Shown: positions 1 through 12,529 of the stretch, piece by piece
Layout: each line of letters begins with the position of its first letter
How positions within the stretch are numbered: the stretch's first letter is position 1
Assembly (NCBI RefSeq): GCF_000524195.1
Contig: NW_020170569.1
Coordinates: forward strand, 81,473-107,959
DNA: 26,487 bases
Direction of reading: 5' to 3'
Origin: Echinococcus granulosus
Taxonomy: Eukaryota; Platyhelminthes; Cestoda; Cyclophyllidea; Taeniidae
The notes under the pieces: model-generated
What the model was told of the DNA's origin: nothing
The model's input: the letters and a program-made list of their open reading frames with translations, nothing else
The model's database searches: none
Program-made: the position numbers and the translations under genes

Positions 1-1311
1 GATTAGAAGCTCATGATACTCGGCAATGCTTAAAACAATCACAACATTGCGGGGTATGATGAGCCAAGTAATTCGATATTACGGAATCCGATTAACTTAT
101 TCTATTTACTTTAAAAATTTATGCTTTTGCATTCTTCAGACTATACGCGTAGAAGGGATGAAATTATTAATGTCGTGATGGAAATCCTACACTCCCAGAA
201 AGCGTTTCGGTTTGATTTCTGAGCGGGCAAGCCAAGGCCGGTAGGTGATCCCAATAAAATTCTTGACTTCACGCACCCACGCGCGCACTCACGCGCAGAC
301 ATTCTCAACCAGCCAGCCTTCAGGCGCGTACAAAACCAAAGCGAAAGCTTTTGTCTATTCTAGTACTATGGCAATAATTGCATCTGATGTCAATTCTTGT
401 CTTCTGATCATGTACATGAGAGGTATAGAGAGGCCAGGCCACGTACAAACGCAGAAACTACTGTGAGTAACAATTGGCTTCACAAAACTTAGGTCATGAG
501 GTCGTCAAAGCCTGAACTTCAACTGCTTATAGACCAAAGTTGAGGAGGCTTGCAGTGCAACCTATACCACCGACAGGACAAAATTGCCAACCGTTTTACA
601 AAATCAAGCATGACAGAGTTAGTTCCTGTGATTTTTAATTCACTCCAGTTGGAGGATAATGTTAGAATTAAAGAAAGTCTAAGTCAAGGCAGAAAGCTTA
701 GGTGTATTTAGGTGTATTTTGCCCCAGCATAAAGTGGAATTTTGGAAAAGTTAATGAAGATTTGGTCATTGTTTATAGTGGAAATTTTTGAAGAGGGCAA
801 TAAATTAACTAGCCCAAATCCCTAGTCTCTTCGTCCCACCTGTTTGCATTGGGTCGAGTAACGAATTTGGTGGCTAATTTTATCACACAGACTTACAAAA
901 TGAAACGATTTTGAGGCGGTTAGTGATAAAGATGTTAGGACAGTTGTCCCAATGCGCCGACTTCAAACCGAGTTGGTTGAGTTGATTAAGGGTAGAAACA
1001 AATAAATTTGGAAGGTGCATACGGTGCTTAAATCCCGAAATATTTTTAGTTTGATTAGGTTTTAAGCAAGCTAAAATGCTCAGAGAATAGACGCTTATGA
1101 ATATTGACCGAAAATCATCACCGGTAATGTCAAAACCGAGGAACATACCATTGATTAGTGATGCAACTGTCCATCTGTCCGCATTTAAACTAATCACATC
1201 ATTCAAATGTCCCACTGCGATCGACCGAGCTTCCCACCAACAAAGAATTAGCAAGGGCGTATGAAAATGGAAATGGTCGAAGCATAAAATACGATAACAT
1301 CAAATGTAGTG
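1..1311. other. 3' flank of the galactosyltransferase gene; no supported gene
   Basis: No gene is supported here. The minus strand carries one open frame at 883-1254 (123 codons, first codon TTG rather than ATG) that I cannot match to any family; it lies just beyond the galactosyltransferase stop and could be 3' untranslated sequence. An ATTAAA on the minus strand (plus-strand TTTAAT, 634-639) is a possible but distant poly(A) signal. A short alternating purine-pyrimidine run (CACGC/GCGCGC type) lies at 270-298, and a 10-nt unit TTAGGTGTAT is doubled at 698-720. The plus-strand open frame at 245-466 is low-complexity and not convincing. Confidence 0.6.
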
Positions 1312-3143
1312 TCAAGATAGGGTTACAAGAGCGTCAAAATATCTCTGTAAAGCTATCAAAACAGGTTGCCTATTTTTATGTCGTCTTTTGAAGTCAAAGT
1401 GGTCATACATCTCGTTCATGTTCCGCAATTGAATACCCAACTTCAAAGCCAGCATTCCAAGGTAGACATCTTCAGGTGCGTAATTATACCTAGTGTAGGC
1501 TGAACCAATGGCCAAATCGTCGATTATTTCAGCCCCAAATAATTGTGCAAATCCGCGAGGGTACGGGGCCATAATGTTCCAGGGAAATTCGCGATATGAA
1601 AGGTACCTCTTTCCATCGGCCTTTCTATAAGCTGCATCTCTTCTGCCAATGAGCCCGAAAATTGATCTCCTTTTTACTTCCGGTGGCAAGGTCTTCAGTA
1701 TTGTCTCCAGGTAAGTAAAATTCACCTTATGGTCGTCATCCATAACCAAGAATACATCTCCATTCCGTTGGCCACAAAAGGCAGACAGCCAACGCAAATT
1801 CGTGACGGTTTTCCAGGTGAGATTAAAATAGGTATCTTCGTAGTCTGCTAAGAGGATATCGTCATAGTGTGCCATTTCGTGAAGCACGTATTCCATGGTT
1901 TGCGTCGTTTTGCCATCAAAATACTCGGCTAGTTCTCCAATCCGACCTTTGAGAGTGATTGCGTGACCCTCACGAGAAAAGACCTTTCCACCGTGTTGTC
2001 TTGGCAAACCCATGCTGAAAATTAAACCAATCTTCAAGTTGGGGTGCTGTGCTTTCTGCTCATTTACGAATTCCCGAAAAGACGCTCGCATGTCCCAAGC
2101 AATAACTGCGCTTTTTACAACAATTATTAGGTCGTGTTGAGAGTTCGGTGTACAGACTGATTTACTGGTTATCAAAATTTTCAGCGGAAAATTATAATCA
2201 GGCAACTAAAAAAAGCAAAAGACAGTGGAATTTAAAATTACCTTTGAGATTATTGGTTCTAACTTAACTTTTTATTTACAAAACTACTAAAGGTTTACAT
2301 TGAGTTCGGTGAGCATCTGAATTAAAGAATCAGTTCGGACTGCTGATGTTTAATGTCTACTACTTCTTCACACGCGTCTGTTCAAACTCATCATCCATTT
2401 TGCATGATCTTATAGTCATTTAAAGTTAAATTGCATTCACAATCTTAGTTCAGGAGTTATTCGATTCCTGATTTCTAAATTTTATTAACGCAGATTTTCC
2501 AATTCTACTGCATGTAGTGGTAGCTCAATAGCCTTAAGGCAACATAAGGTCCTCCTTACGGAATTCATGTAGTAATGACCATTTTGTTATATTTTATGTA
2601 CAAAAGTGATTAATGAAGAAATGGAAAGACATTTAGACAAAAACTGTGCTGTATGCCCTTCAGTTGCGCTTGTTTAAAGATGTTTTAAAATTAACTCACC
2701 ACTGAAACAGGTCTACCGGCTTTGATATCTGCAACGAGTTCTCGTAGAGGAACATCTTGAGGATAAGTTTGATAAATATCGGGATATTTCACTCGCCTCC
2801 AGTATCGCCGGGGCAATTTGCTCAGCTCTTCAAAAGTCATCTTGTTGTGATGTCGTGATAGTCTGAATAGATTCTCCAACGGATACTTCTTTGGAGTCTT
2901 TTTTGGGGAATGACGAGGGTCTAGGGTAACGCAAAGGGCTATGTTATAGACACTTCCCTGTGCGACCTCTTGAGATCGCCATGGAGGCCATTTGCACCTT
3001 TGGTCGGTTACGTTTACTCTTCGATCTTCAGACACTTTCACTCGAGTCAAAACAGGTTTATTTAAATTCGCCTTGTAGCCTATCAATGCAACAGTCACCA
3101 AGATCACCAAACTGCTAAGGCATAGTAGCTTGCGCAACCTCAT
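1312..3143 (-). CDS. beta-1,3-galactosyltransferase-like glycosyltransferase (GT31), two exons
   Basis: This is a type II Golgi membrane enzyme predicted to transfer galactose (or GlcNAc) in beta-1,3 linkage from a UDP-sugar onto glycan chains. Exon 1 is 3143-2700 and exon 2 is 2205-1312, joined across a 494-nt intron in phase 0, giving 445 residues. Residues 1-4 are basic (MRLR) and residues 5-22 form a hydrophobic signal anchor, followed by a stem with an NVT sequon at 44. The catalytic domain starts near residue 155. Family hallmarks are visible: HDLIIVVKSA followed by RASFRE (about 172-193), DDILLADYEDTYFNLTWKT (263-281), the metal-binding DxD as VMDDD (302-306), APYPRGF (361-367) and the EDVYLG motif (393-398). 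Exon 2 alone has no ATG start and needs exon 1. Acceptor specificity cannot be read from the sequence. Tapeworms have enlarged sets of such genes, which fits glycan-rich surface mucins; that link is inference. Confidence 0.9.
2206..2699 (-). other. intron of the GT31 gene
   Basis: On the minus strand the exon ends in TTTCAGTG and the intron starts GTGAGTTAA (2699 downward). It ends in GCTTTTTTTAG (AG at 2207-2206), giving a strong pyrimidine tract and acceptor. Both exons are in phase 0, and joining them makes the stem run into the catalytic domain without a break. Confidence 0.85.
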
Positions 3144-6100
3144 TTAAAATACTAGTGACGATGAATGATACCAATCTGTGTGAGTATAGTCGTATGTTTG
3201 GCACGTGGTGCAGGCAGATATGCGGGCGTGGGTGACGTGTTTCTTCGAAAATGCCTGATATCTAGGCAGCCGTAGGAATTTAGCCGTCAATGAATTTGTC
3301 TGTGAAATTACTAAGCCAATGCCTTGATCTCTAAACCTACCCAGATAATACTTCTAACGTTACAGAATTTATCTTTCATGCGACATTATTTTCCCCATTG
3401 TAAGTCTAATTTCACTTGGACTGCATTTTATCGGTGTTTGGTTGGTGCAAGATACAAATTCAGGAAAGGGAATCTCGCAAACCCCCATTAACACCGTTTA
3501 TTAAAAAAAAATGGGCTATTCAACTACTTCGCTTATTGAAACGTAGGGATGTACTTCTAGTCAACTTGACGCAAAATTCTAAATTCTAAATAATGCATTT
3601 TATTTGCTCAATGACTTAGGTTTCCCCTCTTGAGGTCACTAAAATGGAGCAAAAATAAATCTGGCAAAAGCGACTTAAAAACAGGTAAAATCCAACTATA
3701 ATTTTTAGTCGAATTAATTTATTATAGAATTGCCGAACGTGTTTTTATGTAATCATGTGAAAACTATACACCAGAAAGCGATTAGTGCAGAAATCGTGAT
3801 CAGTCTTGCACTTATAAATTGACTCGACCGTGCATTTTTCTGCCAATAATTAGAACCAATGGAACTTGGAAATGCTTTTTTTTCAAAGTAGGAGCAGCTA
3901 AAAAAGAAAGACGTTTGTTTTGACAGAAGGGTAAATAATGTGACTGCATAGTTTGTGCGGAGTGTTTCTCCGTCGGACTGACGGTTCTCCGACTAGGGCC
4001 ACAACCTTCCAAAACTAGTTCACCTGATAGCTGTGACTTATTCTGGTTCTAAAAAAATAGAAATTTTCGGCATTGGGACACCAGCAGACAAATTAACTAA
4101 AGAGAACTAATAGGACCACTTATGCGTCTCCAGTAGCTGGACAGTGCGGGTGGATGGCTGAAAAGTAGTAAAAGAAGGAAAGGTAATATAAGATACGTTC
4201 TTATTTGAGTAACTCTAGTTTTCGCGATCTGCAGGTGAAAAGCACTTGTTGGAGAGCATCACCCATTCTTAACCAATGAAAAGTCAGTAAAGCTGCTCCT
4301 AATTGAAGCTGACAAAGAGAGCAAAACCGCGCAAAATGTGGTTTTCTAGATGGATCACCAACTTTGCCTAAACAAAGTGTTAGATTTATCGAGCGATCAT
4401 CTTCCGTTGTAATTTAAAATTGAGCTAAATGAGATCTGCAATCCCTGCCATTTCACTATGCTTACAATGCTTTTCATGTGATGGTCAGCCTAAATACAGA
4501 AATTTTTACCCTTCTATGTGTAAATAACTGAAGAAAATGATTAAATTTCATGGTTAATAATAAAAGTATGTAATGTAAATCTACGGTAGAATGCGTACAA
4601 CATGAAACATTCCAAAGTCACTCCAATTCAAAGTGGCTAGTATTGTCACAAAATAGAATAAAACTAATTTAATGCAATAACCTCTGCACAATTACATTAG
4701 CACTTTGAAATTTTTGGATGGCAAGTAAAAACTAACACAAGTACTTTAGCTGGTGCACTGATAGAAGTCGGCCGATGCTGATCGCTCCTTCTTTTAGTGG
4801 AGATTTATTACAACGAAATTGAAAACACTTGTGCTAACTATTTATTTCTACTTTATCCACTCTCAGGGTTGTGACAAAATGGCGCCTTGAAAATTCCTTG
4901 AAAACGATGATATTTCCAGGACCTTCCCCACGGTAGCAACACAAATCGGACCATGCTGTCCAGGTCCTATAAAAGTCCGAAAAGTCAATAGATACCTCCT
5001 CTATGGATGCTCCACTAAGATTTTGTCTGTTTTTGCACTGAAGTATTAGAAGAGTGCTATGCGCTGTGGTTTATCAGATGCTCATTTAATTACCATATCA
5101 CTTTGAAACATTTCTTCCCCATGTTATGCACCGCCTCATACGTCATTGAAATTAGTAGTTTTGCTAGGCAAGTGGAGGAAGCATTGAGCAACTTCGAAAT
5201 GCTCAGCTGAGTGTAATGCAAGACTTTGACATGAGAATCACCATCAGCATAATTTACATGACAACCACAGTAATAAGAAGTTTTTCATGTTGTAAAAAAG
5301 AGATTTTTGTTGACTACTGCAGAGTATGCAAAGGAGATTAGAAAAAGACACGCTTACCATCTTTGACTTATCTGTTTCCCCTGGTGGTGCAACAAGAATT
5401 TCTACTCTCTAACAATGTGCTAAGTTTTTTGGAAAATTACAAATGGTGGCTGTTTTACAAGACATCCATTACAAATGGCATTAAGGCTACCTTTTCCAAT
5501 TAAAGCGCAAATTTCATTTCTAACCATTACTTTGTGATCGCTTTAGGTGTCGCAAATATTGAAACCTATTTATAAGCTTAGAACTCTCGAACAGACTTTG
5601 ATCCAACCACTCAGTAAGTTCTCATGCGCCGACTCATTCCACTTTATGCATAAACAAATGAAATAGTCTTTGGAATTACTGAAACATTCATTATTAAGGC
5701 CTCGTCAAAAGCAACACCATAGTAAGGGAGGAATCACAAGGCGGAAACAAATGTGCAGTCAAAGTAAGCAAGTAAAGGTCAATCAAGTGAAGCTTACAAA
5801 ACGTAAGGGCATTCAGCCTGCCCACATTTAACGCCTCCTTAAAATTCTTTCTTTTCTACAATATCTGCAAGATGGACTAATTTAAACATCTCTTCTAATA
5901 TTGTCAAAGTAAATAATGGGTATTTATTAGTAAAGAAGCACCTTATGCATTCTCTTTCACACACTATCTTGACAAGCAGTGGCAAAGCTAGCTAGACGAT
6001 GATGCACAGCAGTGCATTTGGCACCTTAATCAGTTTAGCGTTGATCGCCTTCCCAAGAGTAAAACCATTAGACAAAATGCTTCAAACAGGTTAGCGTTAC

Positions 6101-6417
6101 TAGCCTTCCATCTAGCCTGAGAAGTCAAATCAGAAGCGTTGTTTTAATCAGTGAGTCTGCTGACCACACCACTATTGTCGCTCTCAATTCACGCAATAAA
6201 AACTGACTGACCAAAGAAATTTATTTTGTCAAAAGGGCGAAATAACCCAGTTATTTTTACTACGAAACATGGACCTAAAACTAAGAGTAAATGTGGCCCC
6301 TCTTAGTGCTGTATTTAAATAGAACTACCATGGTTGATTAAACCTCGCTGCTCACTGGTAGGAAGGAGTCGATGTCTTTCTCACATTTCTACTAATCTCC
6401 TGCTACGCGAGTTTAAG
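3144..6417. other. intergenic stretch, no gene seen
   Basis: AT-rich DNA between the 5' end of the minus-strand galactosyltransferase gene and the start of the plus-strand F-box gene. The two genes diverge, so both promoters should lie here, but I see no convincing TATA box or other defined element. The only open frame above 60 codons (3812-4012, minus, TTG start) has no recognisable features. A pair of 23-nt direct repeats at 6031-6109 is listed separately. Confidence 0.6.
6031..6109. repeat. imperfect direct repeat, two 23-nt copies
   Basis: The copies at 6031-6053 and 6087-6109 share CAG-TTAGCGTT-GCCTTCC in the same spacing and differ only at one base after CAG and in a 4-nt centre. They lie about 310 nt upstream of the proposed F-box start codon. 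They could be paired binding sites or a chance local duplication. Confidence 0.5.
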
Positions 6418-7523
6418 ATGTTTCCTAATATGGATTTGGGAGTAAGTTAACCCTGTTTTACTTTCTAAATGTACCAATTCAAGTCCCTTCTAAGCACACA
6501 ATTAGGGCTGGCTTTCTTTCATTCATCATAATCTGCAAATTAGCTCATTATCACTTCATTTTGAAATTATTTTTTTCATAGCTTAATAAATGAGTCCATT
6601 TCTAGGCGAAACTATGCAATACTACGATCACAAAGCTTCCTCCGGAACTAGTGCAAACATTATGCGAATACCTTGGTGATGTTGACATAGTAAATATTTG
6701 TACAGCAATCCCAAGCTGGGAGTGGGTACTCTTCCTACGAACTCAGTATTCATACCTCAACAAGTGGAAGTGGATTGACAAGCGAGTCTGCACAACTCTG
6801 TATTCAGACCCGCAGGCTGTATGCTCTGAAAAGATTTGCGAGGCCGCCAAGCTGCACTTTGAGCAAATGAAAGTTGATCTTCAGTTTCCATCGATTCGAG
6901 CTCTTCGGGGTACCTTTGAAAGAGTAAACTGCATCCTATTTACCTCCATCCTGACAATGCAGAGGAGTCTTTCTTATTTTGTGCGTCCACTGCGTGTGCG
7001 TAGCAATTTATTTTTAAAAATTGTAAACTCTAGCCGTCCCACCTCGGTTTATGTTGAGGCAGTCCATTTCCTCCCTCCTCATTCAGCCTTTGGGTCTCGT
7101 TCCACGCCTAGATCTATCGAAATTATCTACAGCGAATATAAAAAAAGGCTGCAAAGACGAGTTAGAACACTACTAACGTTCGACTGCGTTCTCTATGTTA
7201 TTGAACTTTCAATGCTTCGCAAGTATGGTCCCATGATTAGAACCGAACTACAGGATTTAGTGACGAACTTGTCTTTGGAACAAACACTGGGGGTGGTAAT
7301 TATAAATGATGTAGAAAGGAAGGAGGAAAGTGGGATGGATTTCTTTATGGACTGCATACAGAAATTCTGTTTAGTCAGTGACTCTCCTTTCTTGACTACA
7401 CAAATAAATTGGCGAATGTGGTACATCCAAGACAGAGCCGATTACATTACAAATCGCAAATGCATCTTTAAATGGGTTTGTCAAGATGTAATTTGGAGGA
7501 GAATGCAGGGAACTGCGCCTTAA
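6418..7523 (+). CDS. F-box protein, FBXO4-like, two exons
   Basis: This is a predicted substrate-recognition subunit of an SCF (SKP1-CUL1-F-box) ubiquitin ligase. The large exon is 6606-7523; its frame is open back to a TAG that belongs to the splice acceptor TTTCTAG. Upstream, ATG at 6418 followed by seven codons meets a perfect donor GTAAGT at 6442, in phase 0, so I propose exon 1 as 6418-6441 and a 313-residue protein. An F-box occupies about residues 19-58, with LPPELVQTLCEYL, then DIVNICTAIPSWEWV. The C-terminal third looks like a small-GTPase (Arf-type) fold: FDCVLYVIEL (200-209), GVVIIND (237-243) and RMWYIQD then W298 (278-298). The WxxQD-A-W pattern matches the end of FBXO4, whose G domain lacks nucleotide-binding motifs, and I see no P-loop here either. 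Human FBXO4 is longer (about 390 residues). The F-box call is firmer than the subfamily. Confidence 0.7.
6442..6605 (+). other. proposed intron of the F-box gene
   Basis: The 164-nt interval starts GTAAGTTAA and ends CCATTTCTAG. It joins the short ATG exon to the large exon in phase 0. It is supported by splice consensus and frame only; the large exon has no in-frame ATG ahead of its F-box, so some upstream exon is required. Confidence 0.55.
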
Positions 7524-7949
7524 TCAGCAGCGACGCCCCGTGAAGGCCTCGATCATCTAGACTGGCTCATACAATTACTTTTTAACTAAAATGGAATAAT
7601 TACATGCCTTTTGTTTGCCCCTAGCATCGCCTTCACTATCTTAATGTTGCAGATCTTTCTGGGTAGGAGCGAAAAGTTTTTTCTCACACATTTTAAGAGT
7701 AAATGAAGTTAACATGATTTGACTAATCCACACTTATTATGGGTTTGTCGGATACTGGATATGTCACACAACGTTATACTAACTGAATTTTAGGCTATTG
7801 GGTATGGTTTAGCCATTGTTTTGCGATATTAACTATTTTTAATCTTTAGTTCGTAAAGATGTCATCAAGTACTAGGGAGCATTTAGGTGTTTATGCAAAT
7901 ATTTAAACTGACGCAAATCGACAAACTAATTCAATCAACACATATGTTT

Positions 7950-7969
7950 TCAGGGAATGAATTCCCTGA
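7950..7969. repeat. perfect 9-bp inverted repeat with a 2-nt centre
   Basis: TCAGGGAAT is followed by GA and then ATTCCCTGA. It lies about 430 nt after the F-box stop codon and 42 nt before an AATAAA. It could fold in the 3' end of that transcript or be a dyad binding site; no function is shown. Confidence 0.6.
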
Positions 7970-8010
7970 ATTCCCAAAACTATTATCTGCTTACGCTATC
8001 CAGATAATAC

Positions 8011-8016
8011 AATAAA
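8011..8016 (+). promoter_or_regulatory. AATAAA poly(A) signal, possible end of the F-box transcript
   Basis: This is an exact AATAAA 488 nt past the F-box stop. It is the first perfect hexamer I noted downstream on this strand, and such hexamers are common by chance in AT-rich DNA. Confidence 0.35.
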
Positions 8017-11000
8017 CGTGTGATTGTTAGCCCGTTAGTTTGTGGATTACTCCTGATATGTATCACATTTCCCGACAAAATTTCCCTTATAATTTAAAAT
8101 ACAATTAGAAAATATCATCACTTTGGTTTATCATATAAAATTAAATATTATCAATGTAAGTTTAACGCCTGAAAAAAAGTTAATTAAGATGTGTTGTGTA
8201 AAGTGTGGAAAGTGACTTCCTCTTAAACAACTCCACTCACTTTGTCAACGTTTTATCAATGCTCACGGCATTTTCGCAGCATCATTCAGTGGCCGAATTC
8301 ACCCGCAAAAGGTGGACTAATTGGTAACATTGTCTACGCCTTCCGATATCCATGTTCCTGCATGCAGCCATTAAAGTGGCAACTCGAGTGGTCAGGTTGA
8401 TCATAACTGAGGAGAACTTGTAGTAAATGTCTTCAAACTTAAGTTACTCTCCTCTCATCTGAATAACCCTCGACGAATTATCACTATTAGGCAAAATTAA
8501 AACTGTTTTCTTTTATAATCTTCTTTATTTAGTTTCTGACGTGAACTGATTGAGTTAACTGACTATATATAAGTAATAGCTAAACTTGCTCACAAGAGAT
8601 CCGTACTTTTGGAGATCTACTTCCCTTAAGTGAAAAGTCTCTTCATGTTACTACAGTCTTAGCATCACTGCTAATTAGATAGAGAGCCGCTTCATACCAA
8701 AGTAAGTCTAGCTTTGTCTAAATAAACCGAAGAGTACGATAGGATAAAAAATTGGTGGGGTTTTCGTAGAGCTGGTTGTAGTGCCAGAGTTAGTGTAAGA
8801 AATTGTGAAATATTCGTAACTATTTGTGAAGTATCCATTACAGAGAACAGGTGGAAATAAGTTTCTCAGCGCAGTCTGACCAAGCCGATGGCCTCCTACC
8901 CCTTATGTGAGGTAAACTGAAATATCGGTTTCGAAGTGATATGCTGCGCACCAATGATTCACGACGGTAGACAGGAAGAGTCAATTTTTTCTTTGGTAGG
9001 CTCCCCAGGCCCATATGCCTTACATTTCTTTATTGGTATGTCTTTGTTGTGTTTACGTGAAGACTTGCCGTATACCAAGTAAGAATACCTACTCCACGCA
9101 CCTACTATTCATAACTGACAACAAATAATCGGCTTATTAGGACCGTAGTAGAAAAAGAGTGGTGAATGTATTTGTCTATGCAATATTTGCACCCAGCACT
9201 TGCATCCTTTTCATGTGATTTATTTCTAGGTTCTGTAGTTTTGACGAATATTCCACCTATCGGTGAATAACGCGCAGAAGGTGTTCCTTCTGGAGTACTC
9301 ATTACTTATGTCTCATTAAAGATATTGAAGAGGAGAAGGCTGTCAAACCGACTGAAGCTATTTTATGTGCAGTTAAACACGATAACAAATATCAAGATGG
9401 AATCAGTACCCATTTTGGAGAGTTCTCATGGCCCACATGCACATCCACTCAAAACAAGAGGCAATTGGGTAAACCGTATCAAACTTTTCATGTGTTTGCA
9501 TTGCACCGGATTTGAAACACTAATTTTAGCGAAAAGAAGTTCTTTTGAGGATAGGAAGATTATCTCTTTGCGTTTAAATTGTGATTGAGATGGGGATGTC
9601 TGCAATTTTAGAAGTATCTTCTACATTTTTAATCTTCTAGAAGTTCTCATTGATGCCTGGTCTATCTGCATTCTAGATGGGGGAGTGGCAGAAAGCGGGA
9701 GGCGTGCTCCCGCCTAAACCTGCCTCTATGGCCTATACCCAATAGAAATTAATCTCCAATTTCACCGTACTATGCTATATAGACCAACCTTTGTAGCTCT
9801 AGTTCAATCATTTATAACGAGTTTGTATAGTTGGATTCACCAAAACGCTAGTACTGATGCTGACAGGCACGCACCCTCAACCACATATTTAGTGAAGCCG
9901 ACTCTGCTCTCTAGTCACTGAACACGTGCTCACTGACCTACCTAACAGTGACTGTGACTACTTCGTGTACTCATTGTGTAGGTAAGTAACGACGTCCCCT
10001 CTATTTACTCGTTTTTCCCATCGCTTATCTAATCAGTGGTTATGATGAGGATCTAGGATTCAGAAGACTTGGGCACACAGACACAAAGTTTCGGCATTTG
10101 GCAACTTATTTTGTATGAGTTGACGCGCACTATATATAACTGTCTACGGTCGAGTCCATTATGGACACCCTCCGTTCACCAGGTGCTCCTTAAACGTAAA
10201 TCGCATCATTTGATTCCATGTAGCAGATTAACTGCTTCAATTTCACAAAGCATCGGTATCGTACAATACTAAACATGATATTTTCTGAAAAGGCTTCTAA
10301 GTTAAGTCATTATTCTATGTGACCTACTTTCTTTGTTACTTAAATAGGTCTGCTTTCCCATTTCTGTGTAAGGCGATGTGCGATCAGTAATATCTGTGAG
10401 AAGAGGCCGCCACTCATCACGGTGCATGAATCAGTGGCCAAGTACATGACTGTGCGCCCTACAAGTGCTAGAGTTTTCGATTTTGTAGAAAAGCAAAAGA
10501 AACAGCGGAGTTTGTTCAGAGTATCGCAACCCACCCCCACTGTCTAATGGTTTGTTTCAAAATGGAACTGATGTGATAGAACACCGGAAAGCGGACATTG
10601 TAGACGCTTTTTTATTTTGGTGGTGGCTATCTAATTTGTGGTCGGCTATTATGAAATATTTAAGATGCCTTGAAAACTGTTACTTTGACTTATTCTGGTA
10701 TGGACTAAATACACAGTTGACAAATTCGTTGTCTTCGAGGAGTCAAACGTGATTTTGTTGCAAATTTTAAAGAAGGATTCCATTGAAATGAATCAGATAT
10801 ATGTTCATATTGCTGATCTAATACTATAGCGGAAATTTTGATGATACAAATAGGGAATAACAGACAGCTTTTTGACTCAATGGACTACATAACTGCTTGT
10901 AGGCGAATGGCATCTTTGTAGGTATATTCGTTAATTGTAGCATGTTGCATCTAGGAATGCCGACTGCGTCAATGTTTTGTGCTTAGTATGGTGTTCACTT

Positions 11001-12529
11001 TGTATACCAAGGCTAAGGAAGGGAGGCATGAAGTGAGAGTGGATTTCGCTTACGTAGGTACGGCCTGCATTAGGTGAAGCAGAACAATTACTAAGGCAGA
11101 TGGGTATAGTATGATTTACCAACTCCTCTGTTTTCTTTGTAATCATTCGTATTGTCTCCAAATTGTTTTATATTGGACTGAATGCACAGTAGATTTAGCT
11201 CAAGGAATCTTTTAGCCCATTCAACTTTTTGTAAGTTTGCATTAGTGTCAAAGGAAATTTTGCTGCATTATAGTCAGTGAATAAATGATCGTTGATTTCA
11301 TTTTTAATGTTTCAAGTAGGTAATCTTGTCCAACAGCAATTTTTAATTGAAAAGGTGAAAATTATAGAGGACGATAAAGCGTGAGTTAAGGCATTAACGA
11401 GAAAACATGTTATGACCTAAGCAAGGGAAAATAACAAATTTATCTCATTGCTGAAGAGCTGGTTTAGCAATATTAAGTAGGAGCTAAGAAACTCTGTACT
11501 TAGTAATTAAATGCTTCCTCTAACACCCATTAACAAGTAATTGGCAAAAGAGTAATCTAAAATCTCCAGCAGAAGTGTATGGGTGTGATTTCACAGCCCA
11601 AGTACGCAAGTATCCAATGTCCAACTTCCTTAGGCATGTTTTTGCTCACTTGCGGAGGCACGAATTGTTTCAGTAAGCAGTGACAGATAATTCTGCCTTA
11701 TCCTAAGGATTAGAGGGTCCTCCTCAATGTGAGGCGTTTTATCTAAGAGCGATTTTTCAACATAAACTAATCGCATGTACACTGCGAGTGGAGATAATTA
11801 ACTCTGCTAACGCGTCGTCACTTGATACTGTATGCCAAATTTGGCTGGTAGCTTCTGTGGTTTTTCAGATTAATTTTGTCGATTGCCATGCAAATACCAA
11901 TTTATGTCCTTTCTTATGCTTTAACGATCATCACAGCATCCACGAATTTAGTGCAGATAAATTGGCAGCTCCATTTGCTTACTCCAAAATTATGCAGCGA
12001 CTTTAAATAATGCGTATCAAACCTTGACTTAAGTGGCTGAGCTTAAAAAGGCAAGGGATTATGCAATGTTGATTGTGATAACCTATATTGTCAACCTATT
12101 TGATCTAGCACGATGCAAAAGTAATAGATGTGTGACCTGGACTTGAGTAGCACTGTGCTATAACATACGGAAATTATTAGCTCTTAAATTAGTAAACAAT
12201 TGACTAACTATAACGAGTGAAATGTCTTAGGGCCGTTTACCAACCTATTAGATGCTCTAAGCGGTAAAGATGTGTGTTAAAATTATGGGAGAGACTTGAT
12301 CGGGAATTTACAGTATGTATGCAGATGGATCATCCAAAAGAAAGTGAAAAATGCTAAAATTTTGATAATTTTTGCGAATGAATCGGAACTGTAATTGGCA
12401 GTCAGTGAGTTTGACATATTGTTAGTTGGGCTCGCCTAAAACTCAGATAGTGGACGAGGTTATTACAACACTACAACACAACACTATAACATTAACCTAA
12501 ATCATAAACCACTCAATCAGCATTCGGTA

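Larger units (their letters stand above)
7524..12529. other. intergenic stretch, no supported gene
   Basis: About 5 kb downstream of the F-box gene. It has several short open frames (for example 9105-9302 minus, 9325-9588 plus, 10340-10540 minus, 10931-11161 minus, 11788-12006 plus). None shows a domain, a splice context or a composition that separates it from chance in AT-rich DNA. A small palindrome (7950-7969) and an AATAAA (8011) are listed separately. Around 12465-12500 the sequence is a loose run of ACAACACT-like units. Confidence 0.55.

Noticed and set aside
245..466. 73-codon plus-strand open frame with THARTHAQT
   Set aside because: It starts in an ACGC/GCGC simple-sequence run, has a non-ATG start and shows no domain; it looks like low-complexity translation.
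9105..9302. Minus-strand ATG frame beginning MSTPEGTPSARYSPIGG
   Set aside because: It looks protein-like at first, but it ends in a hydrophobic jumble with no domain, and I found no splice site pair to extend it.
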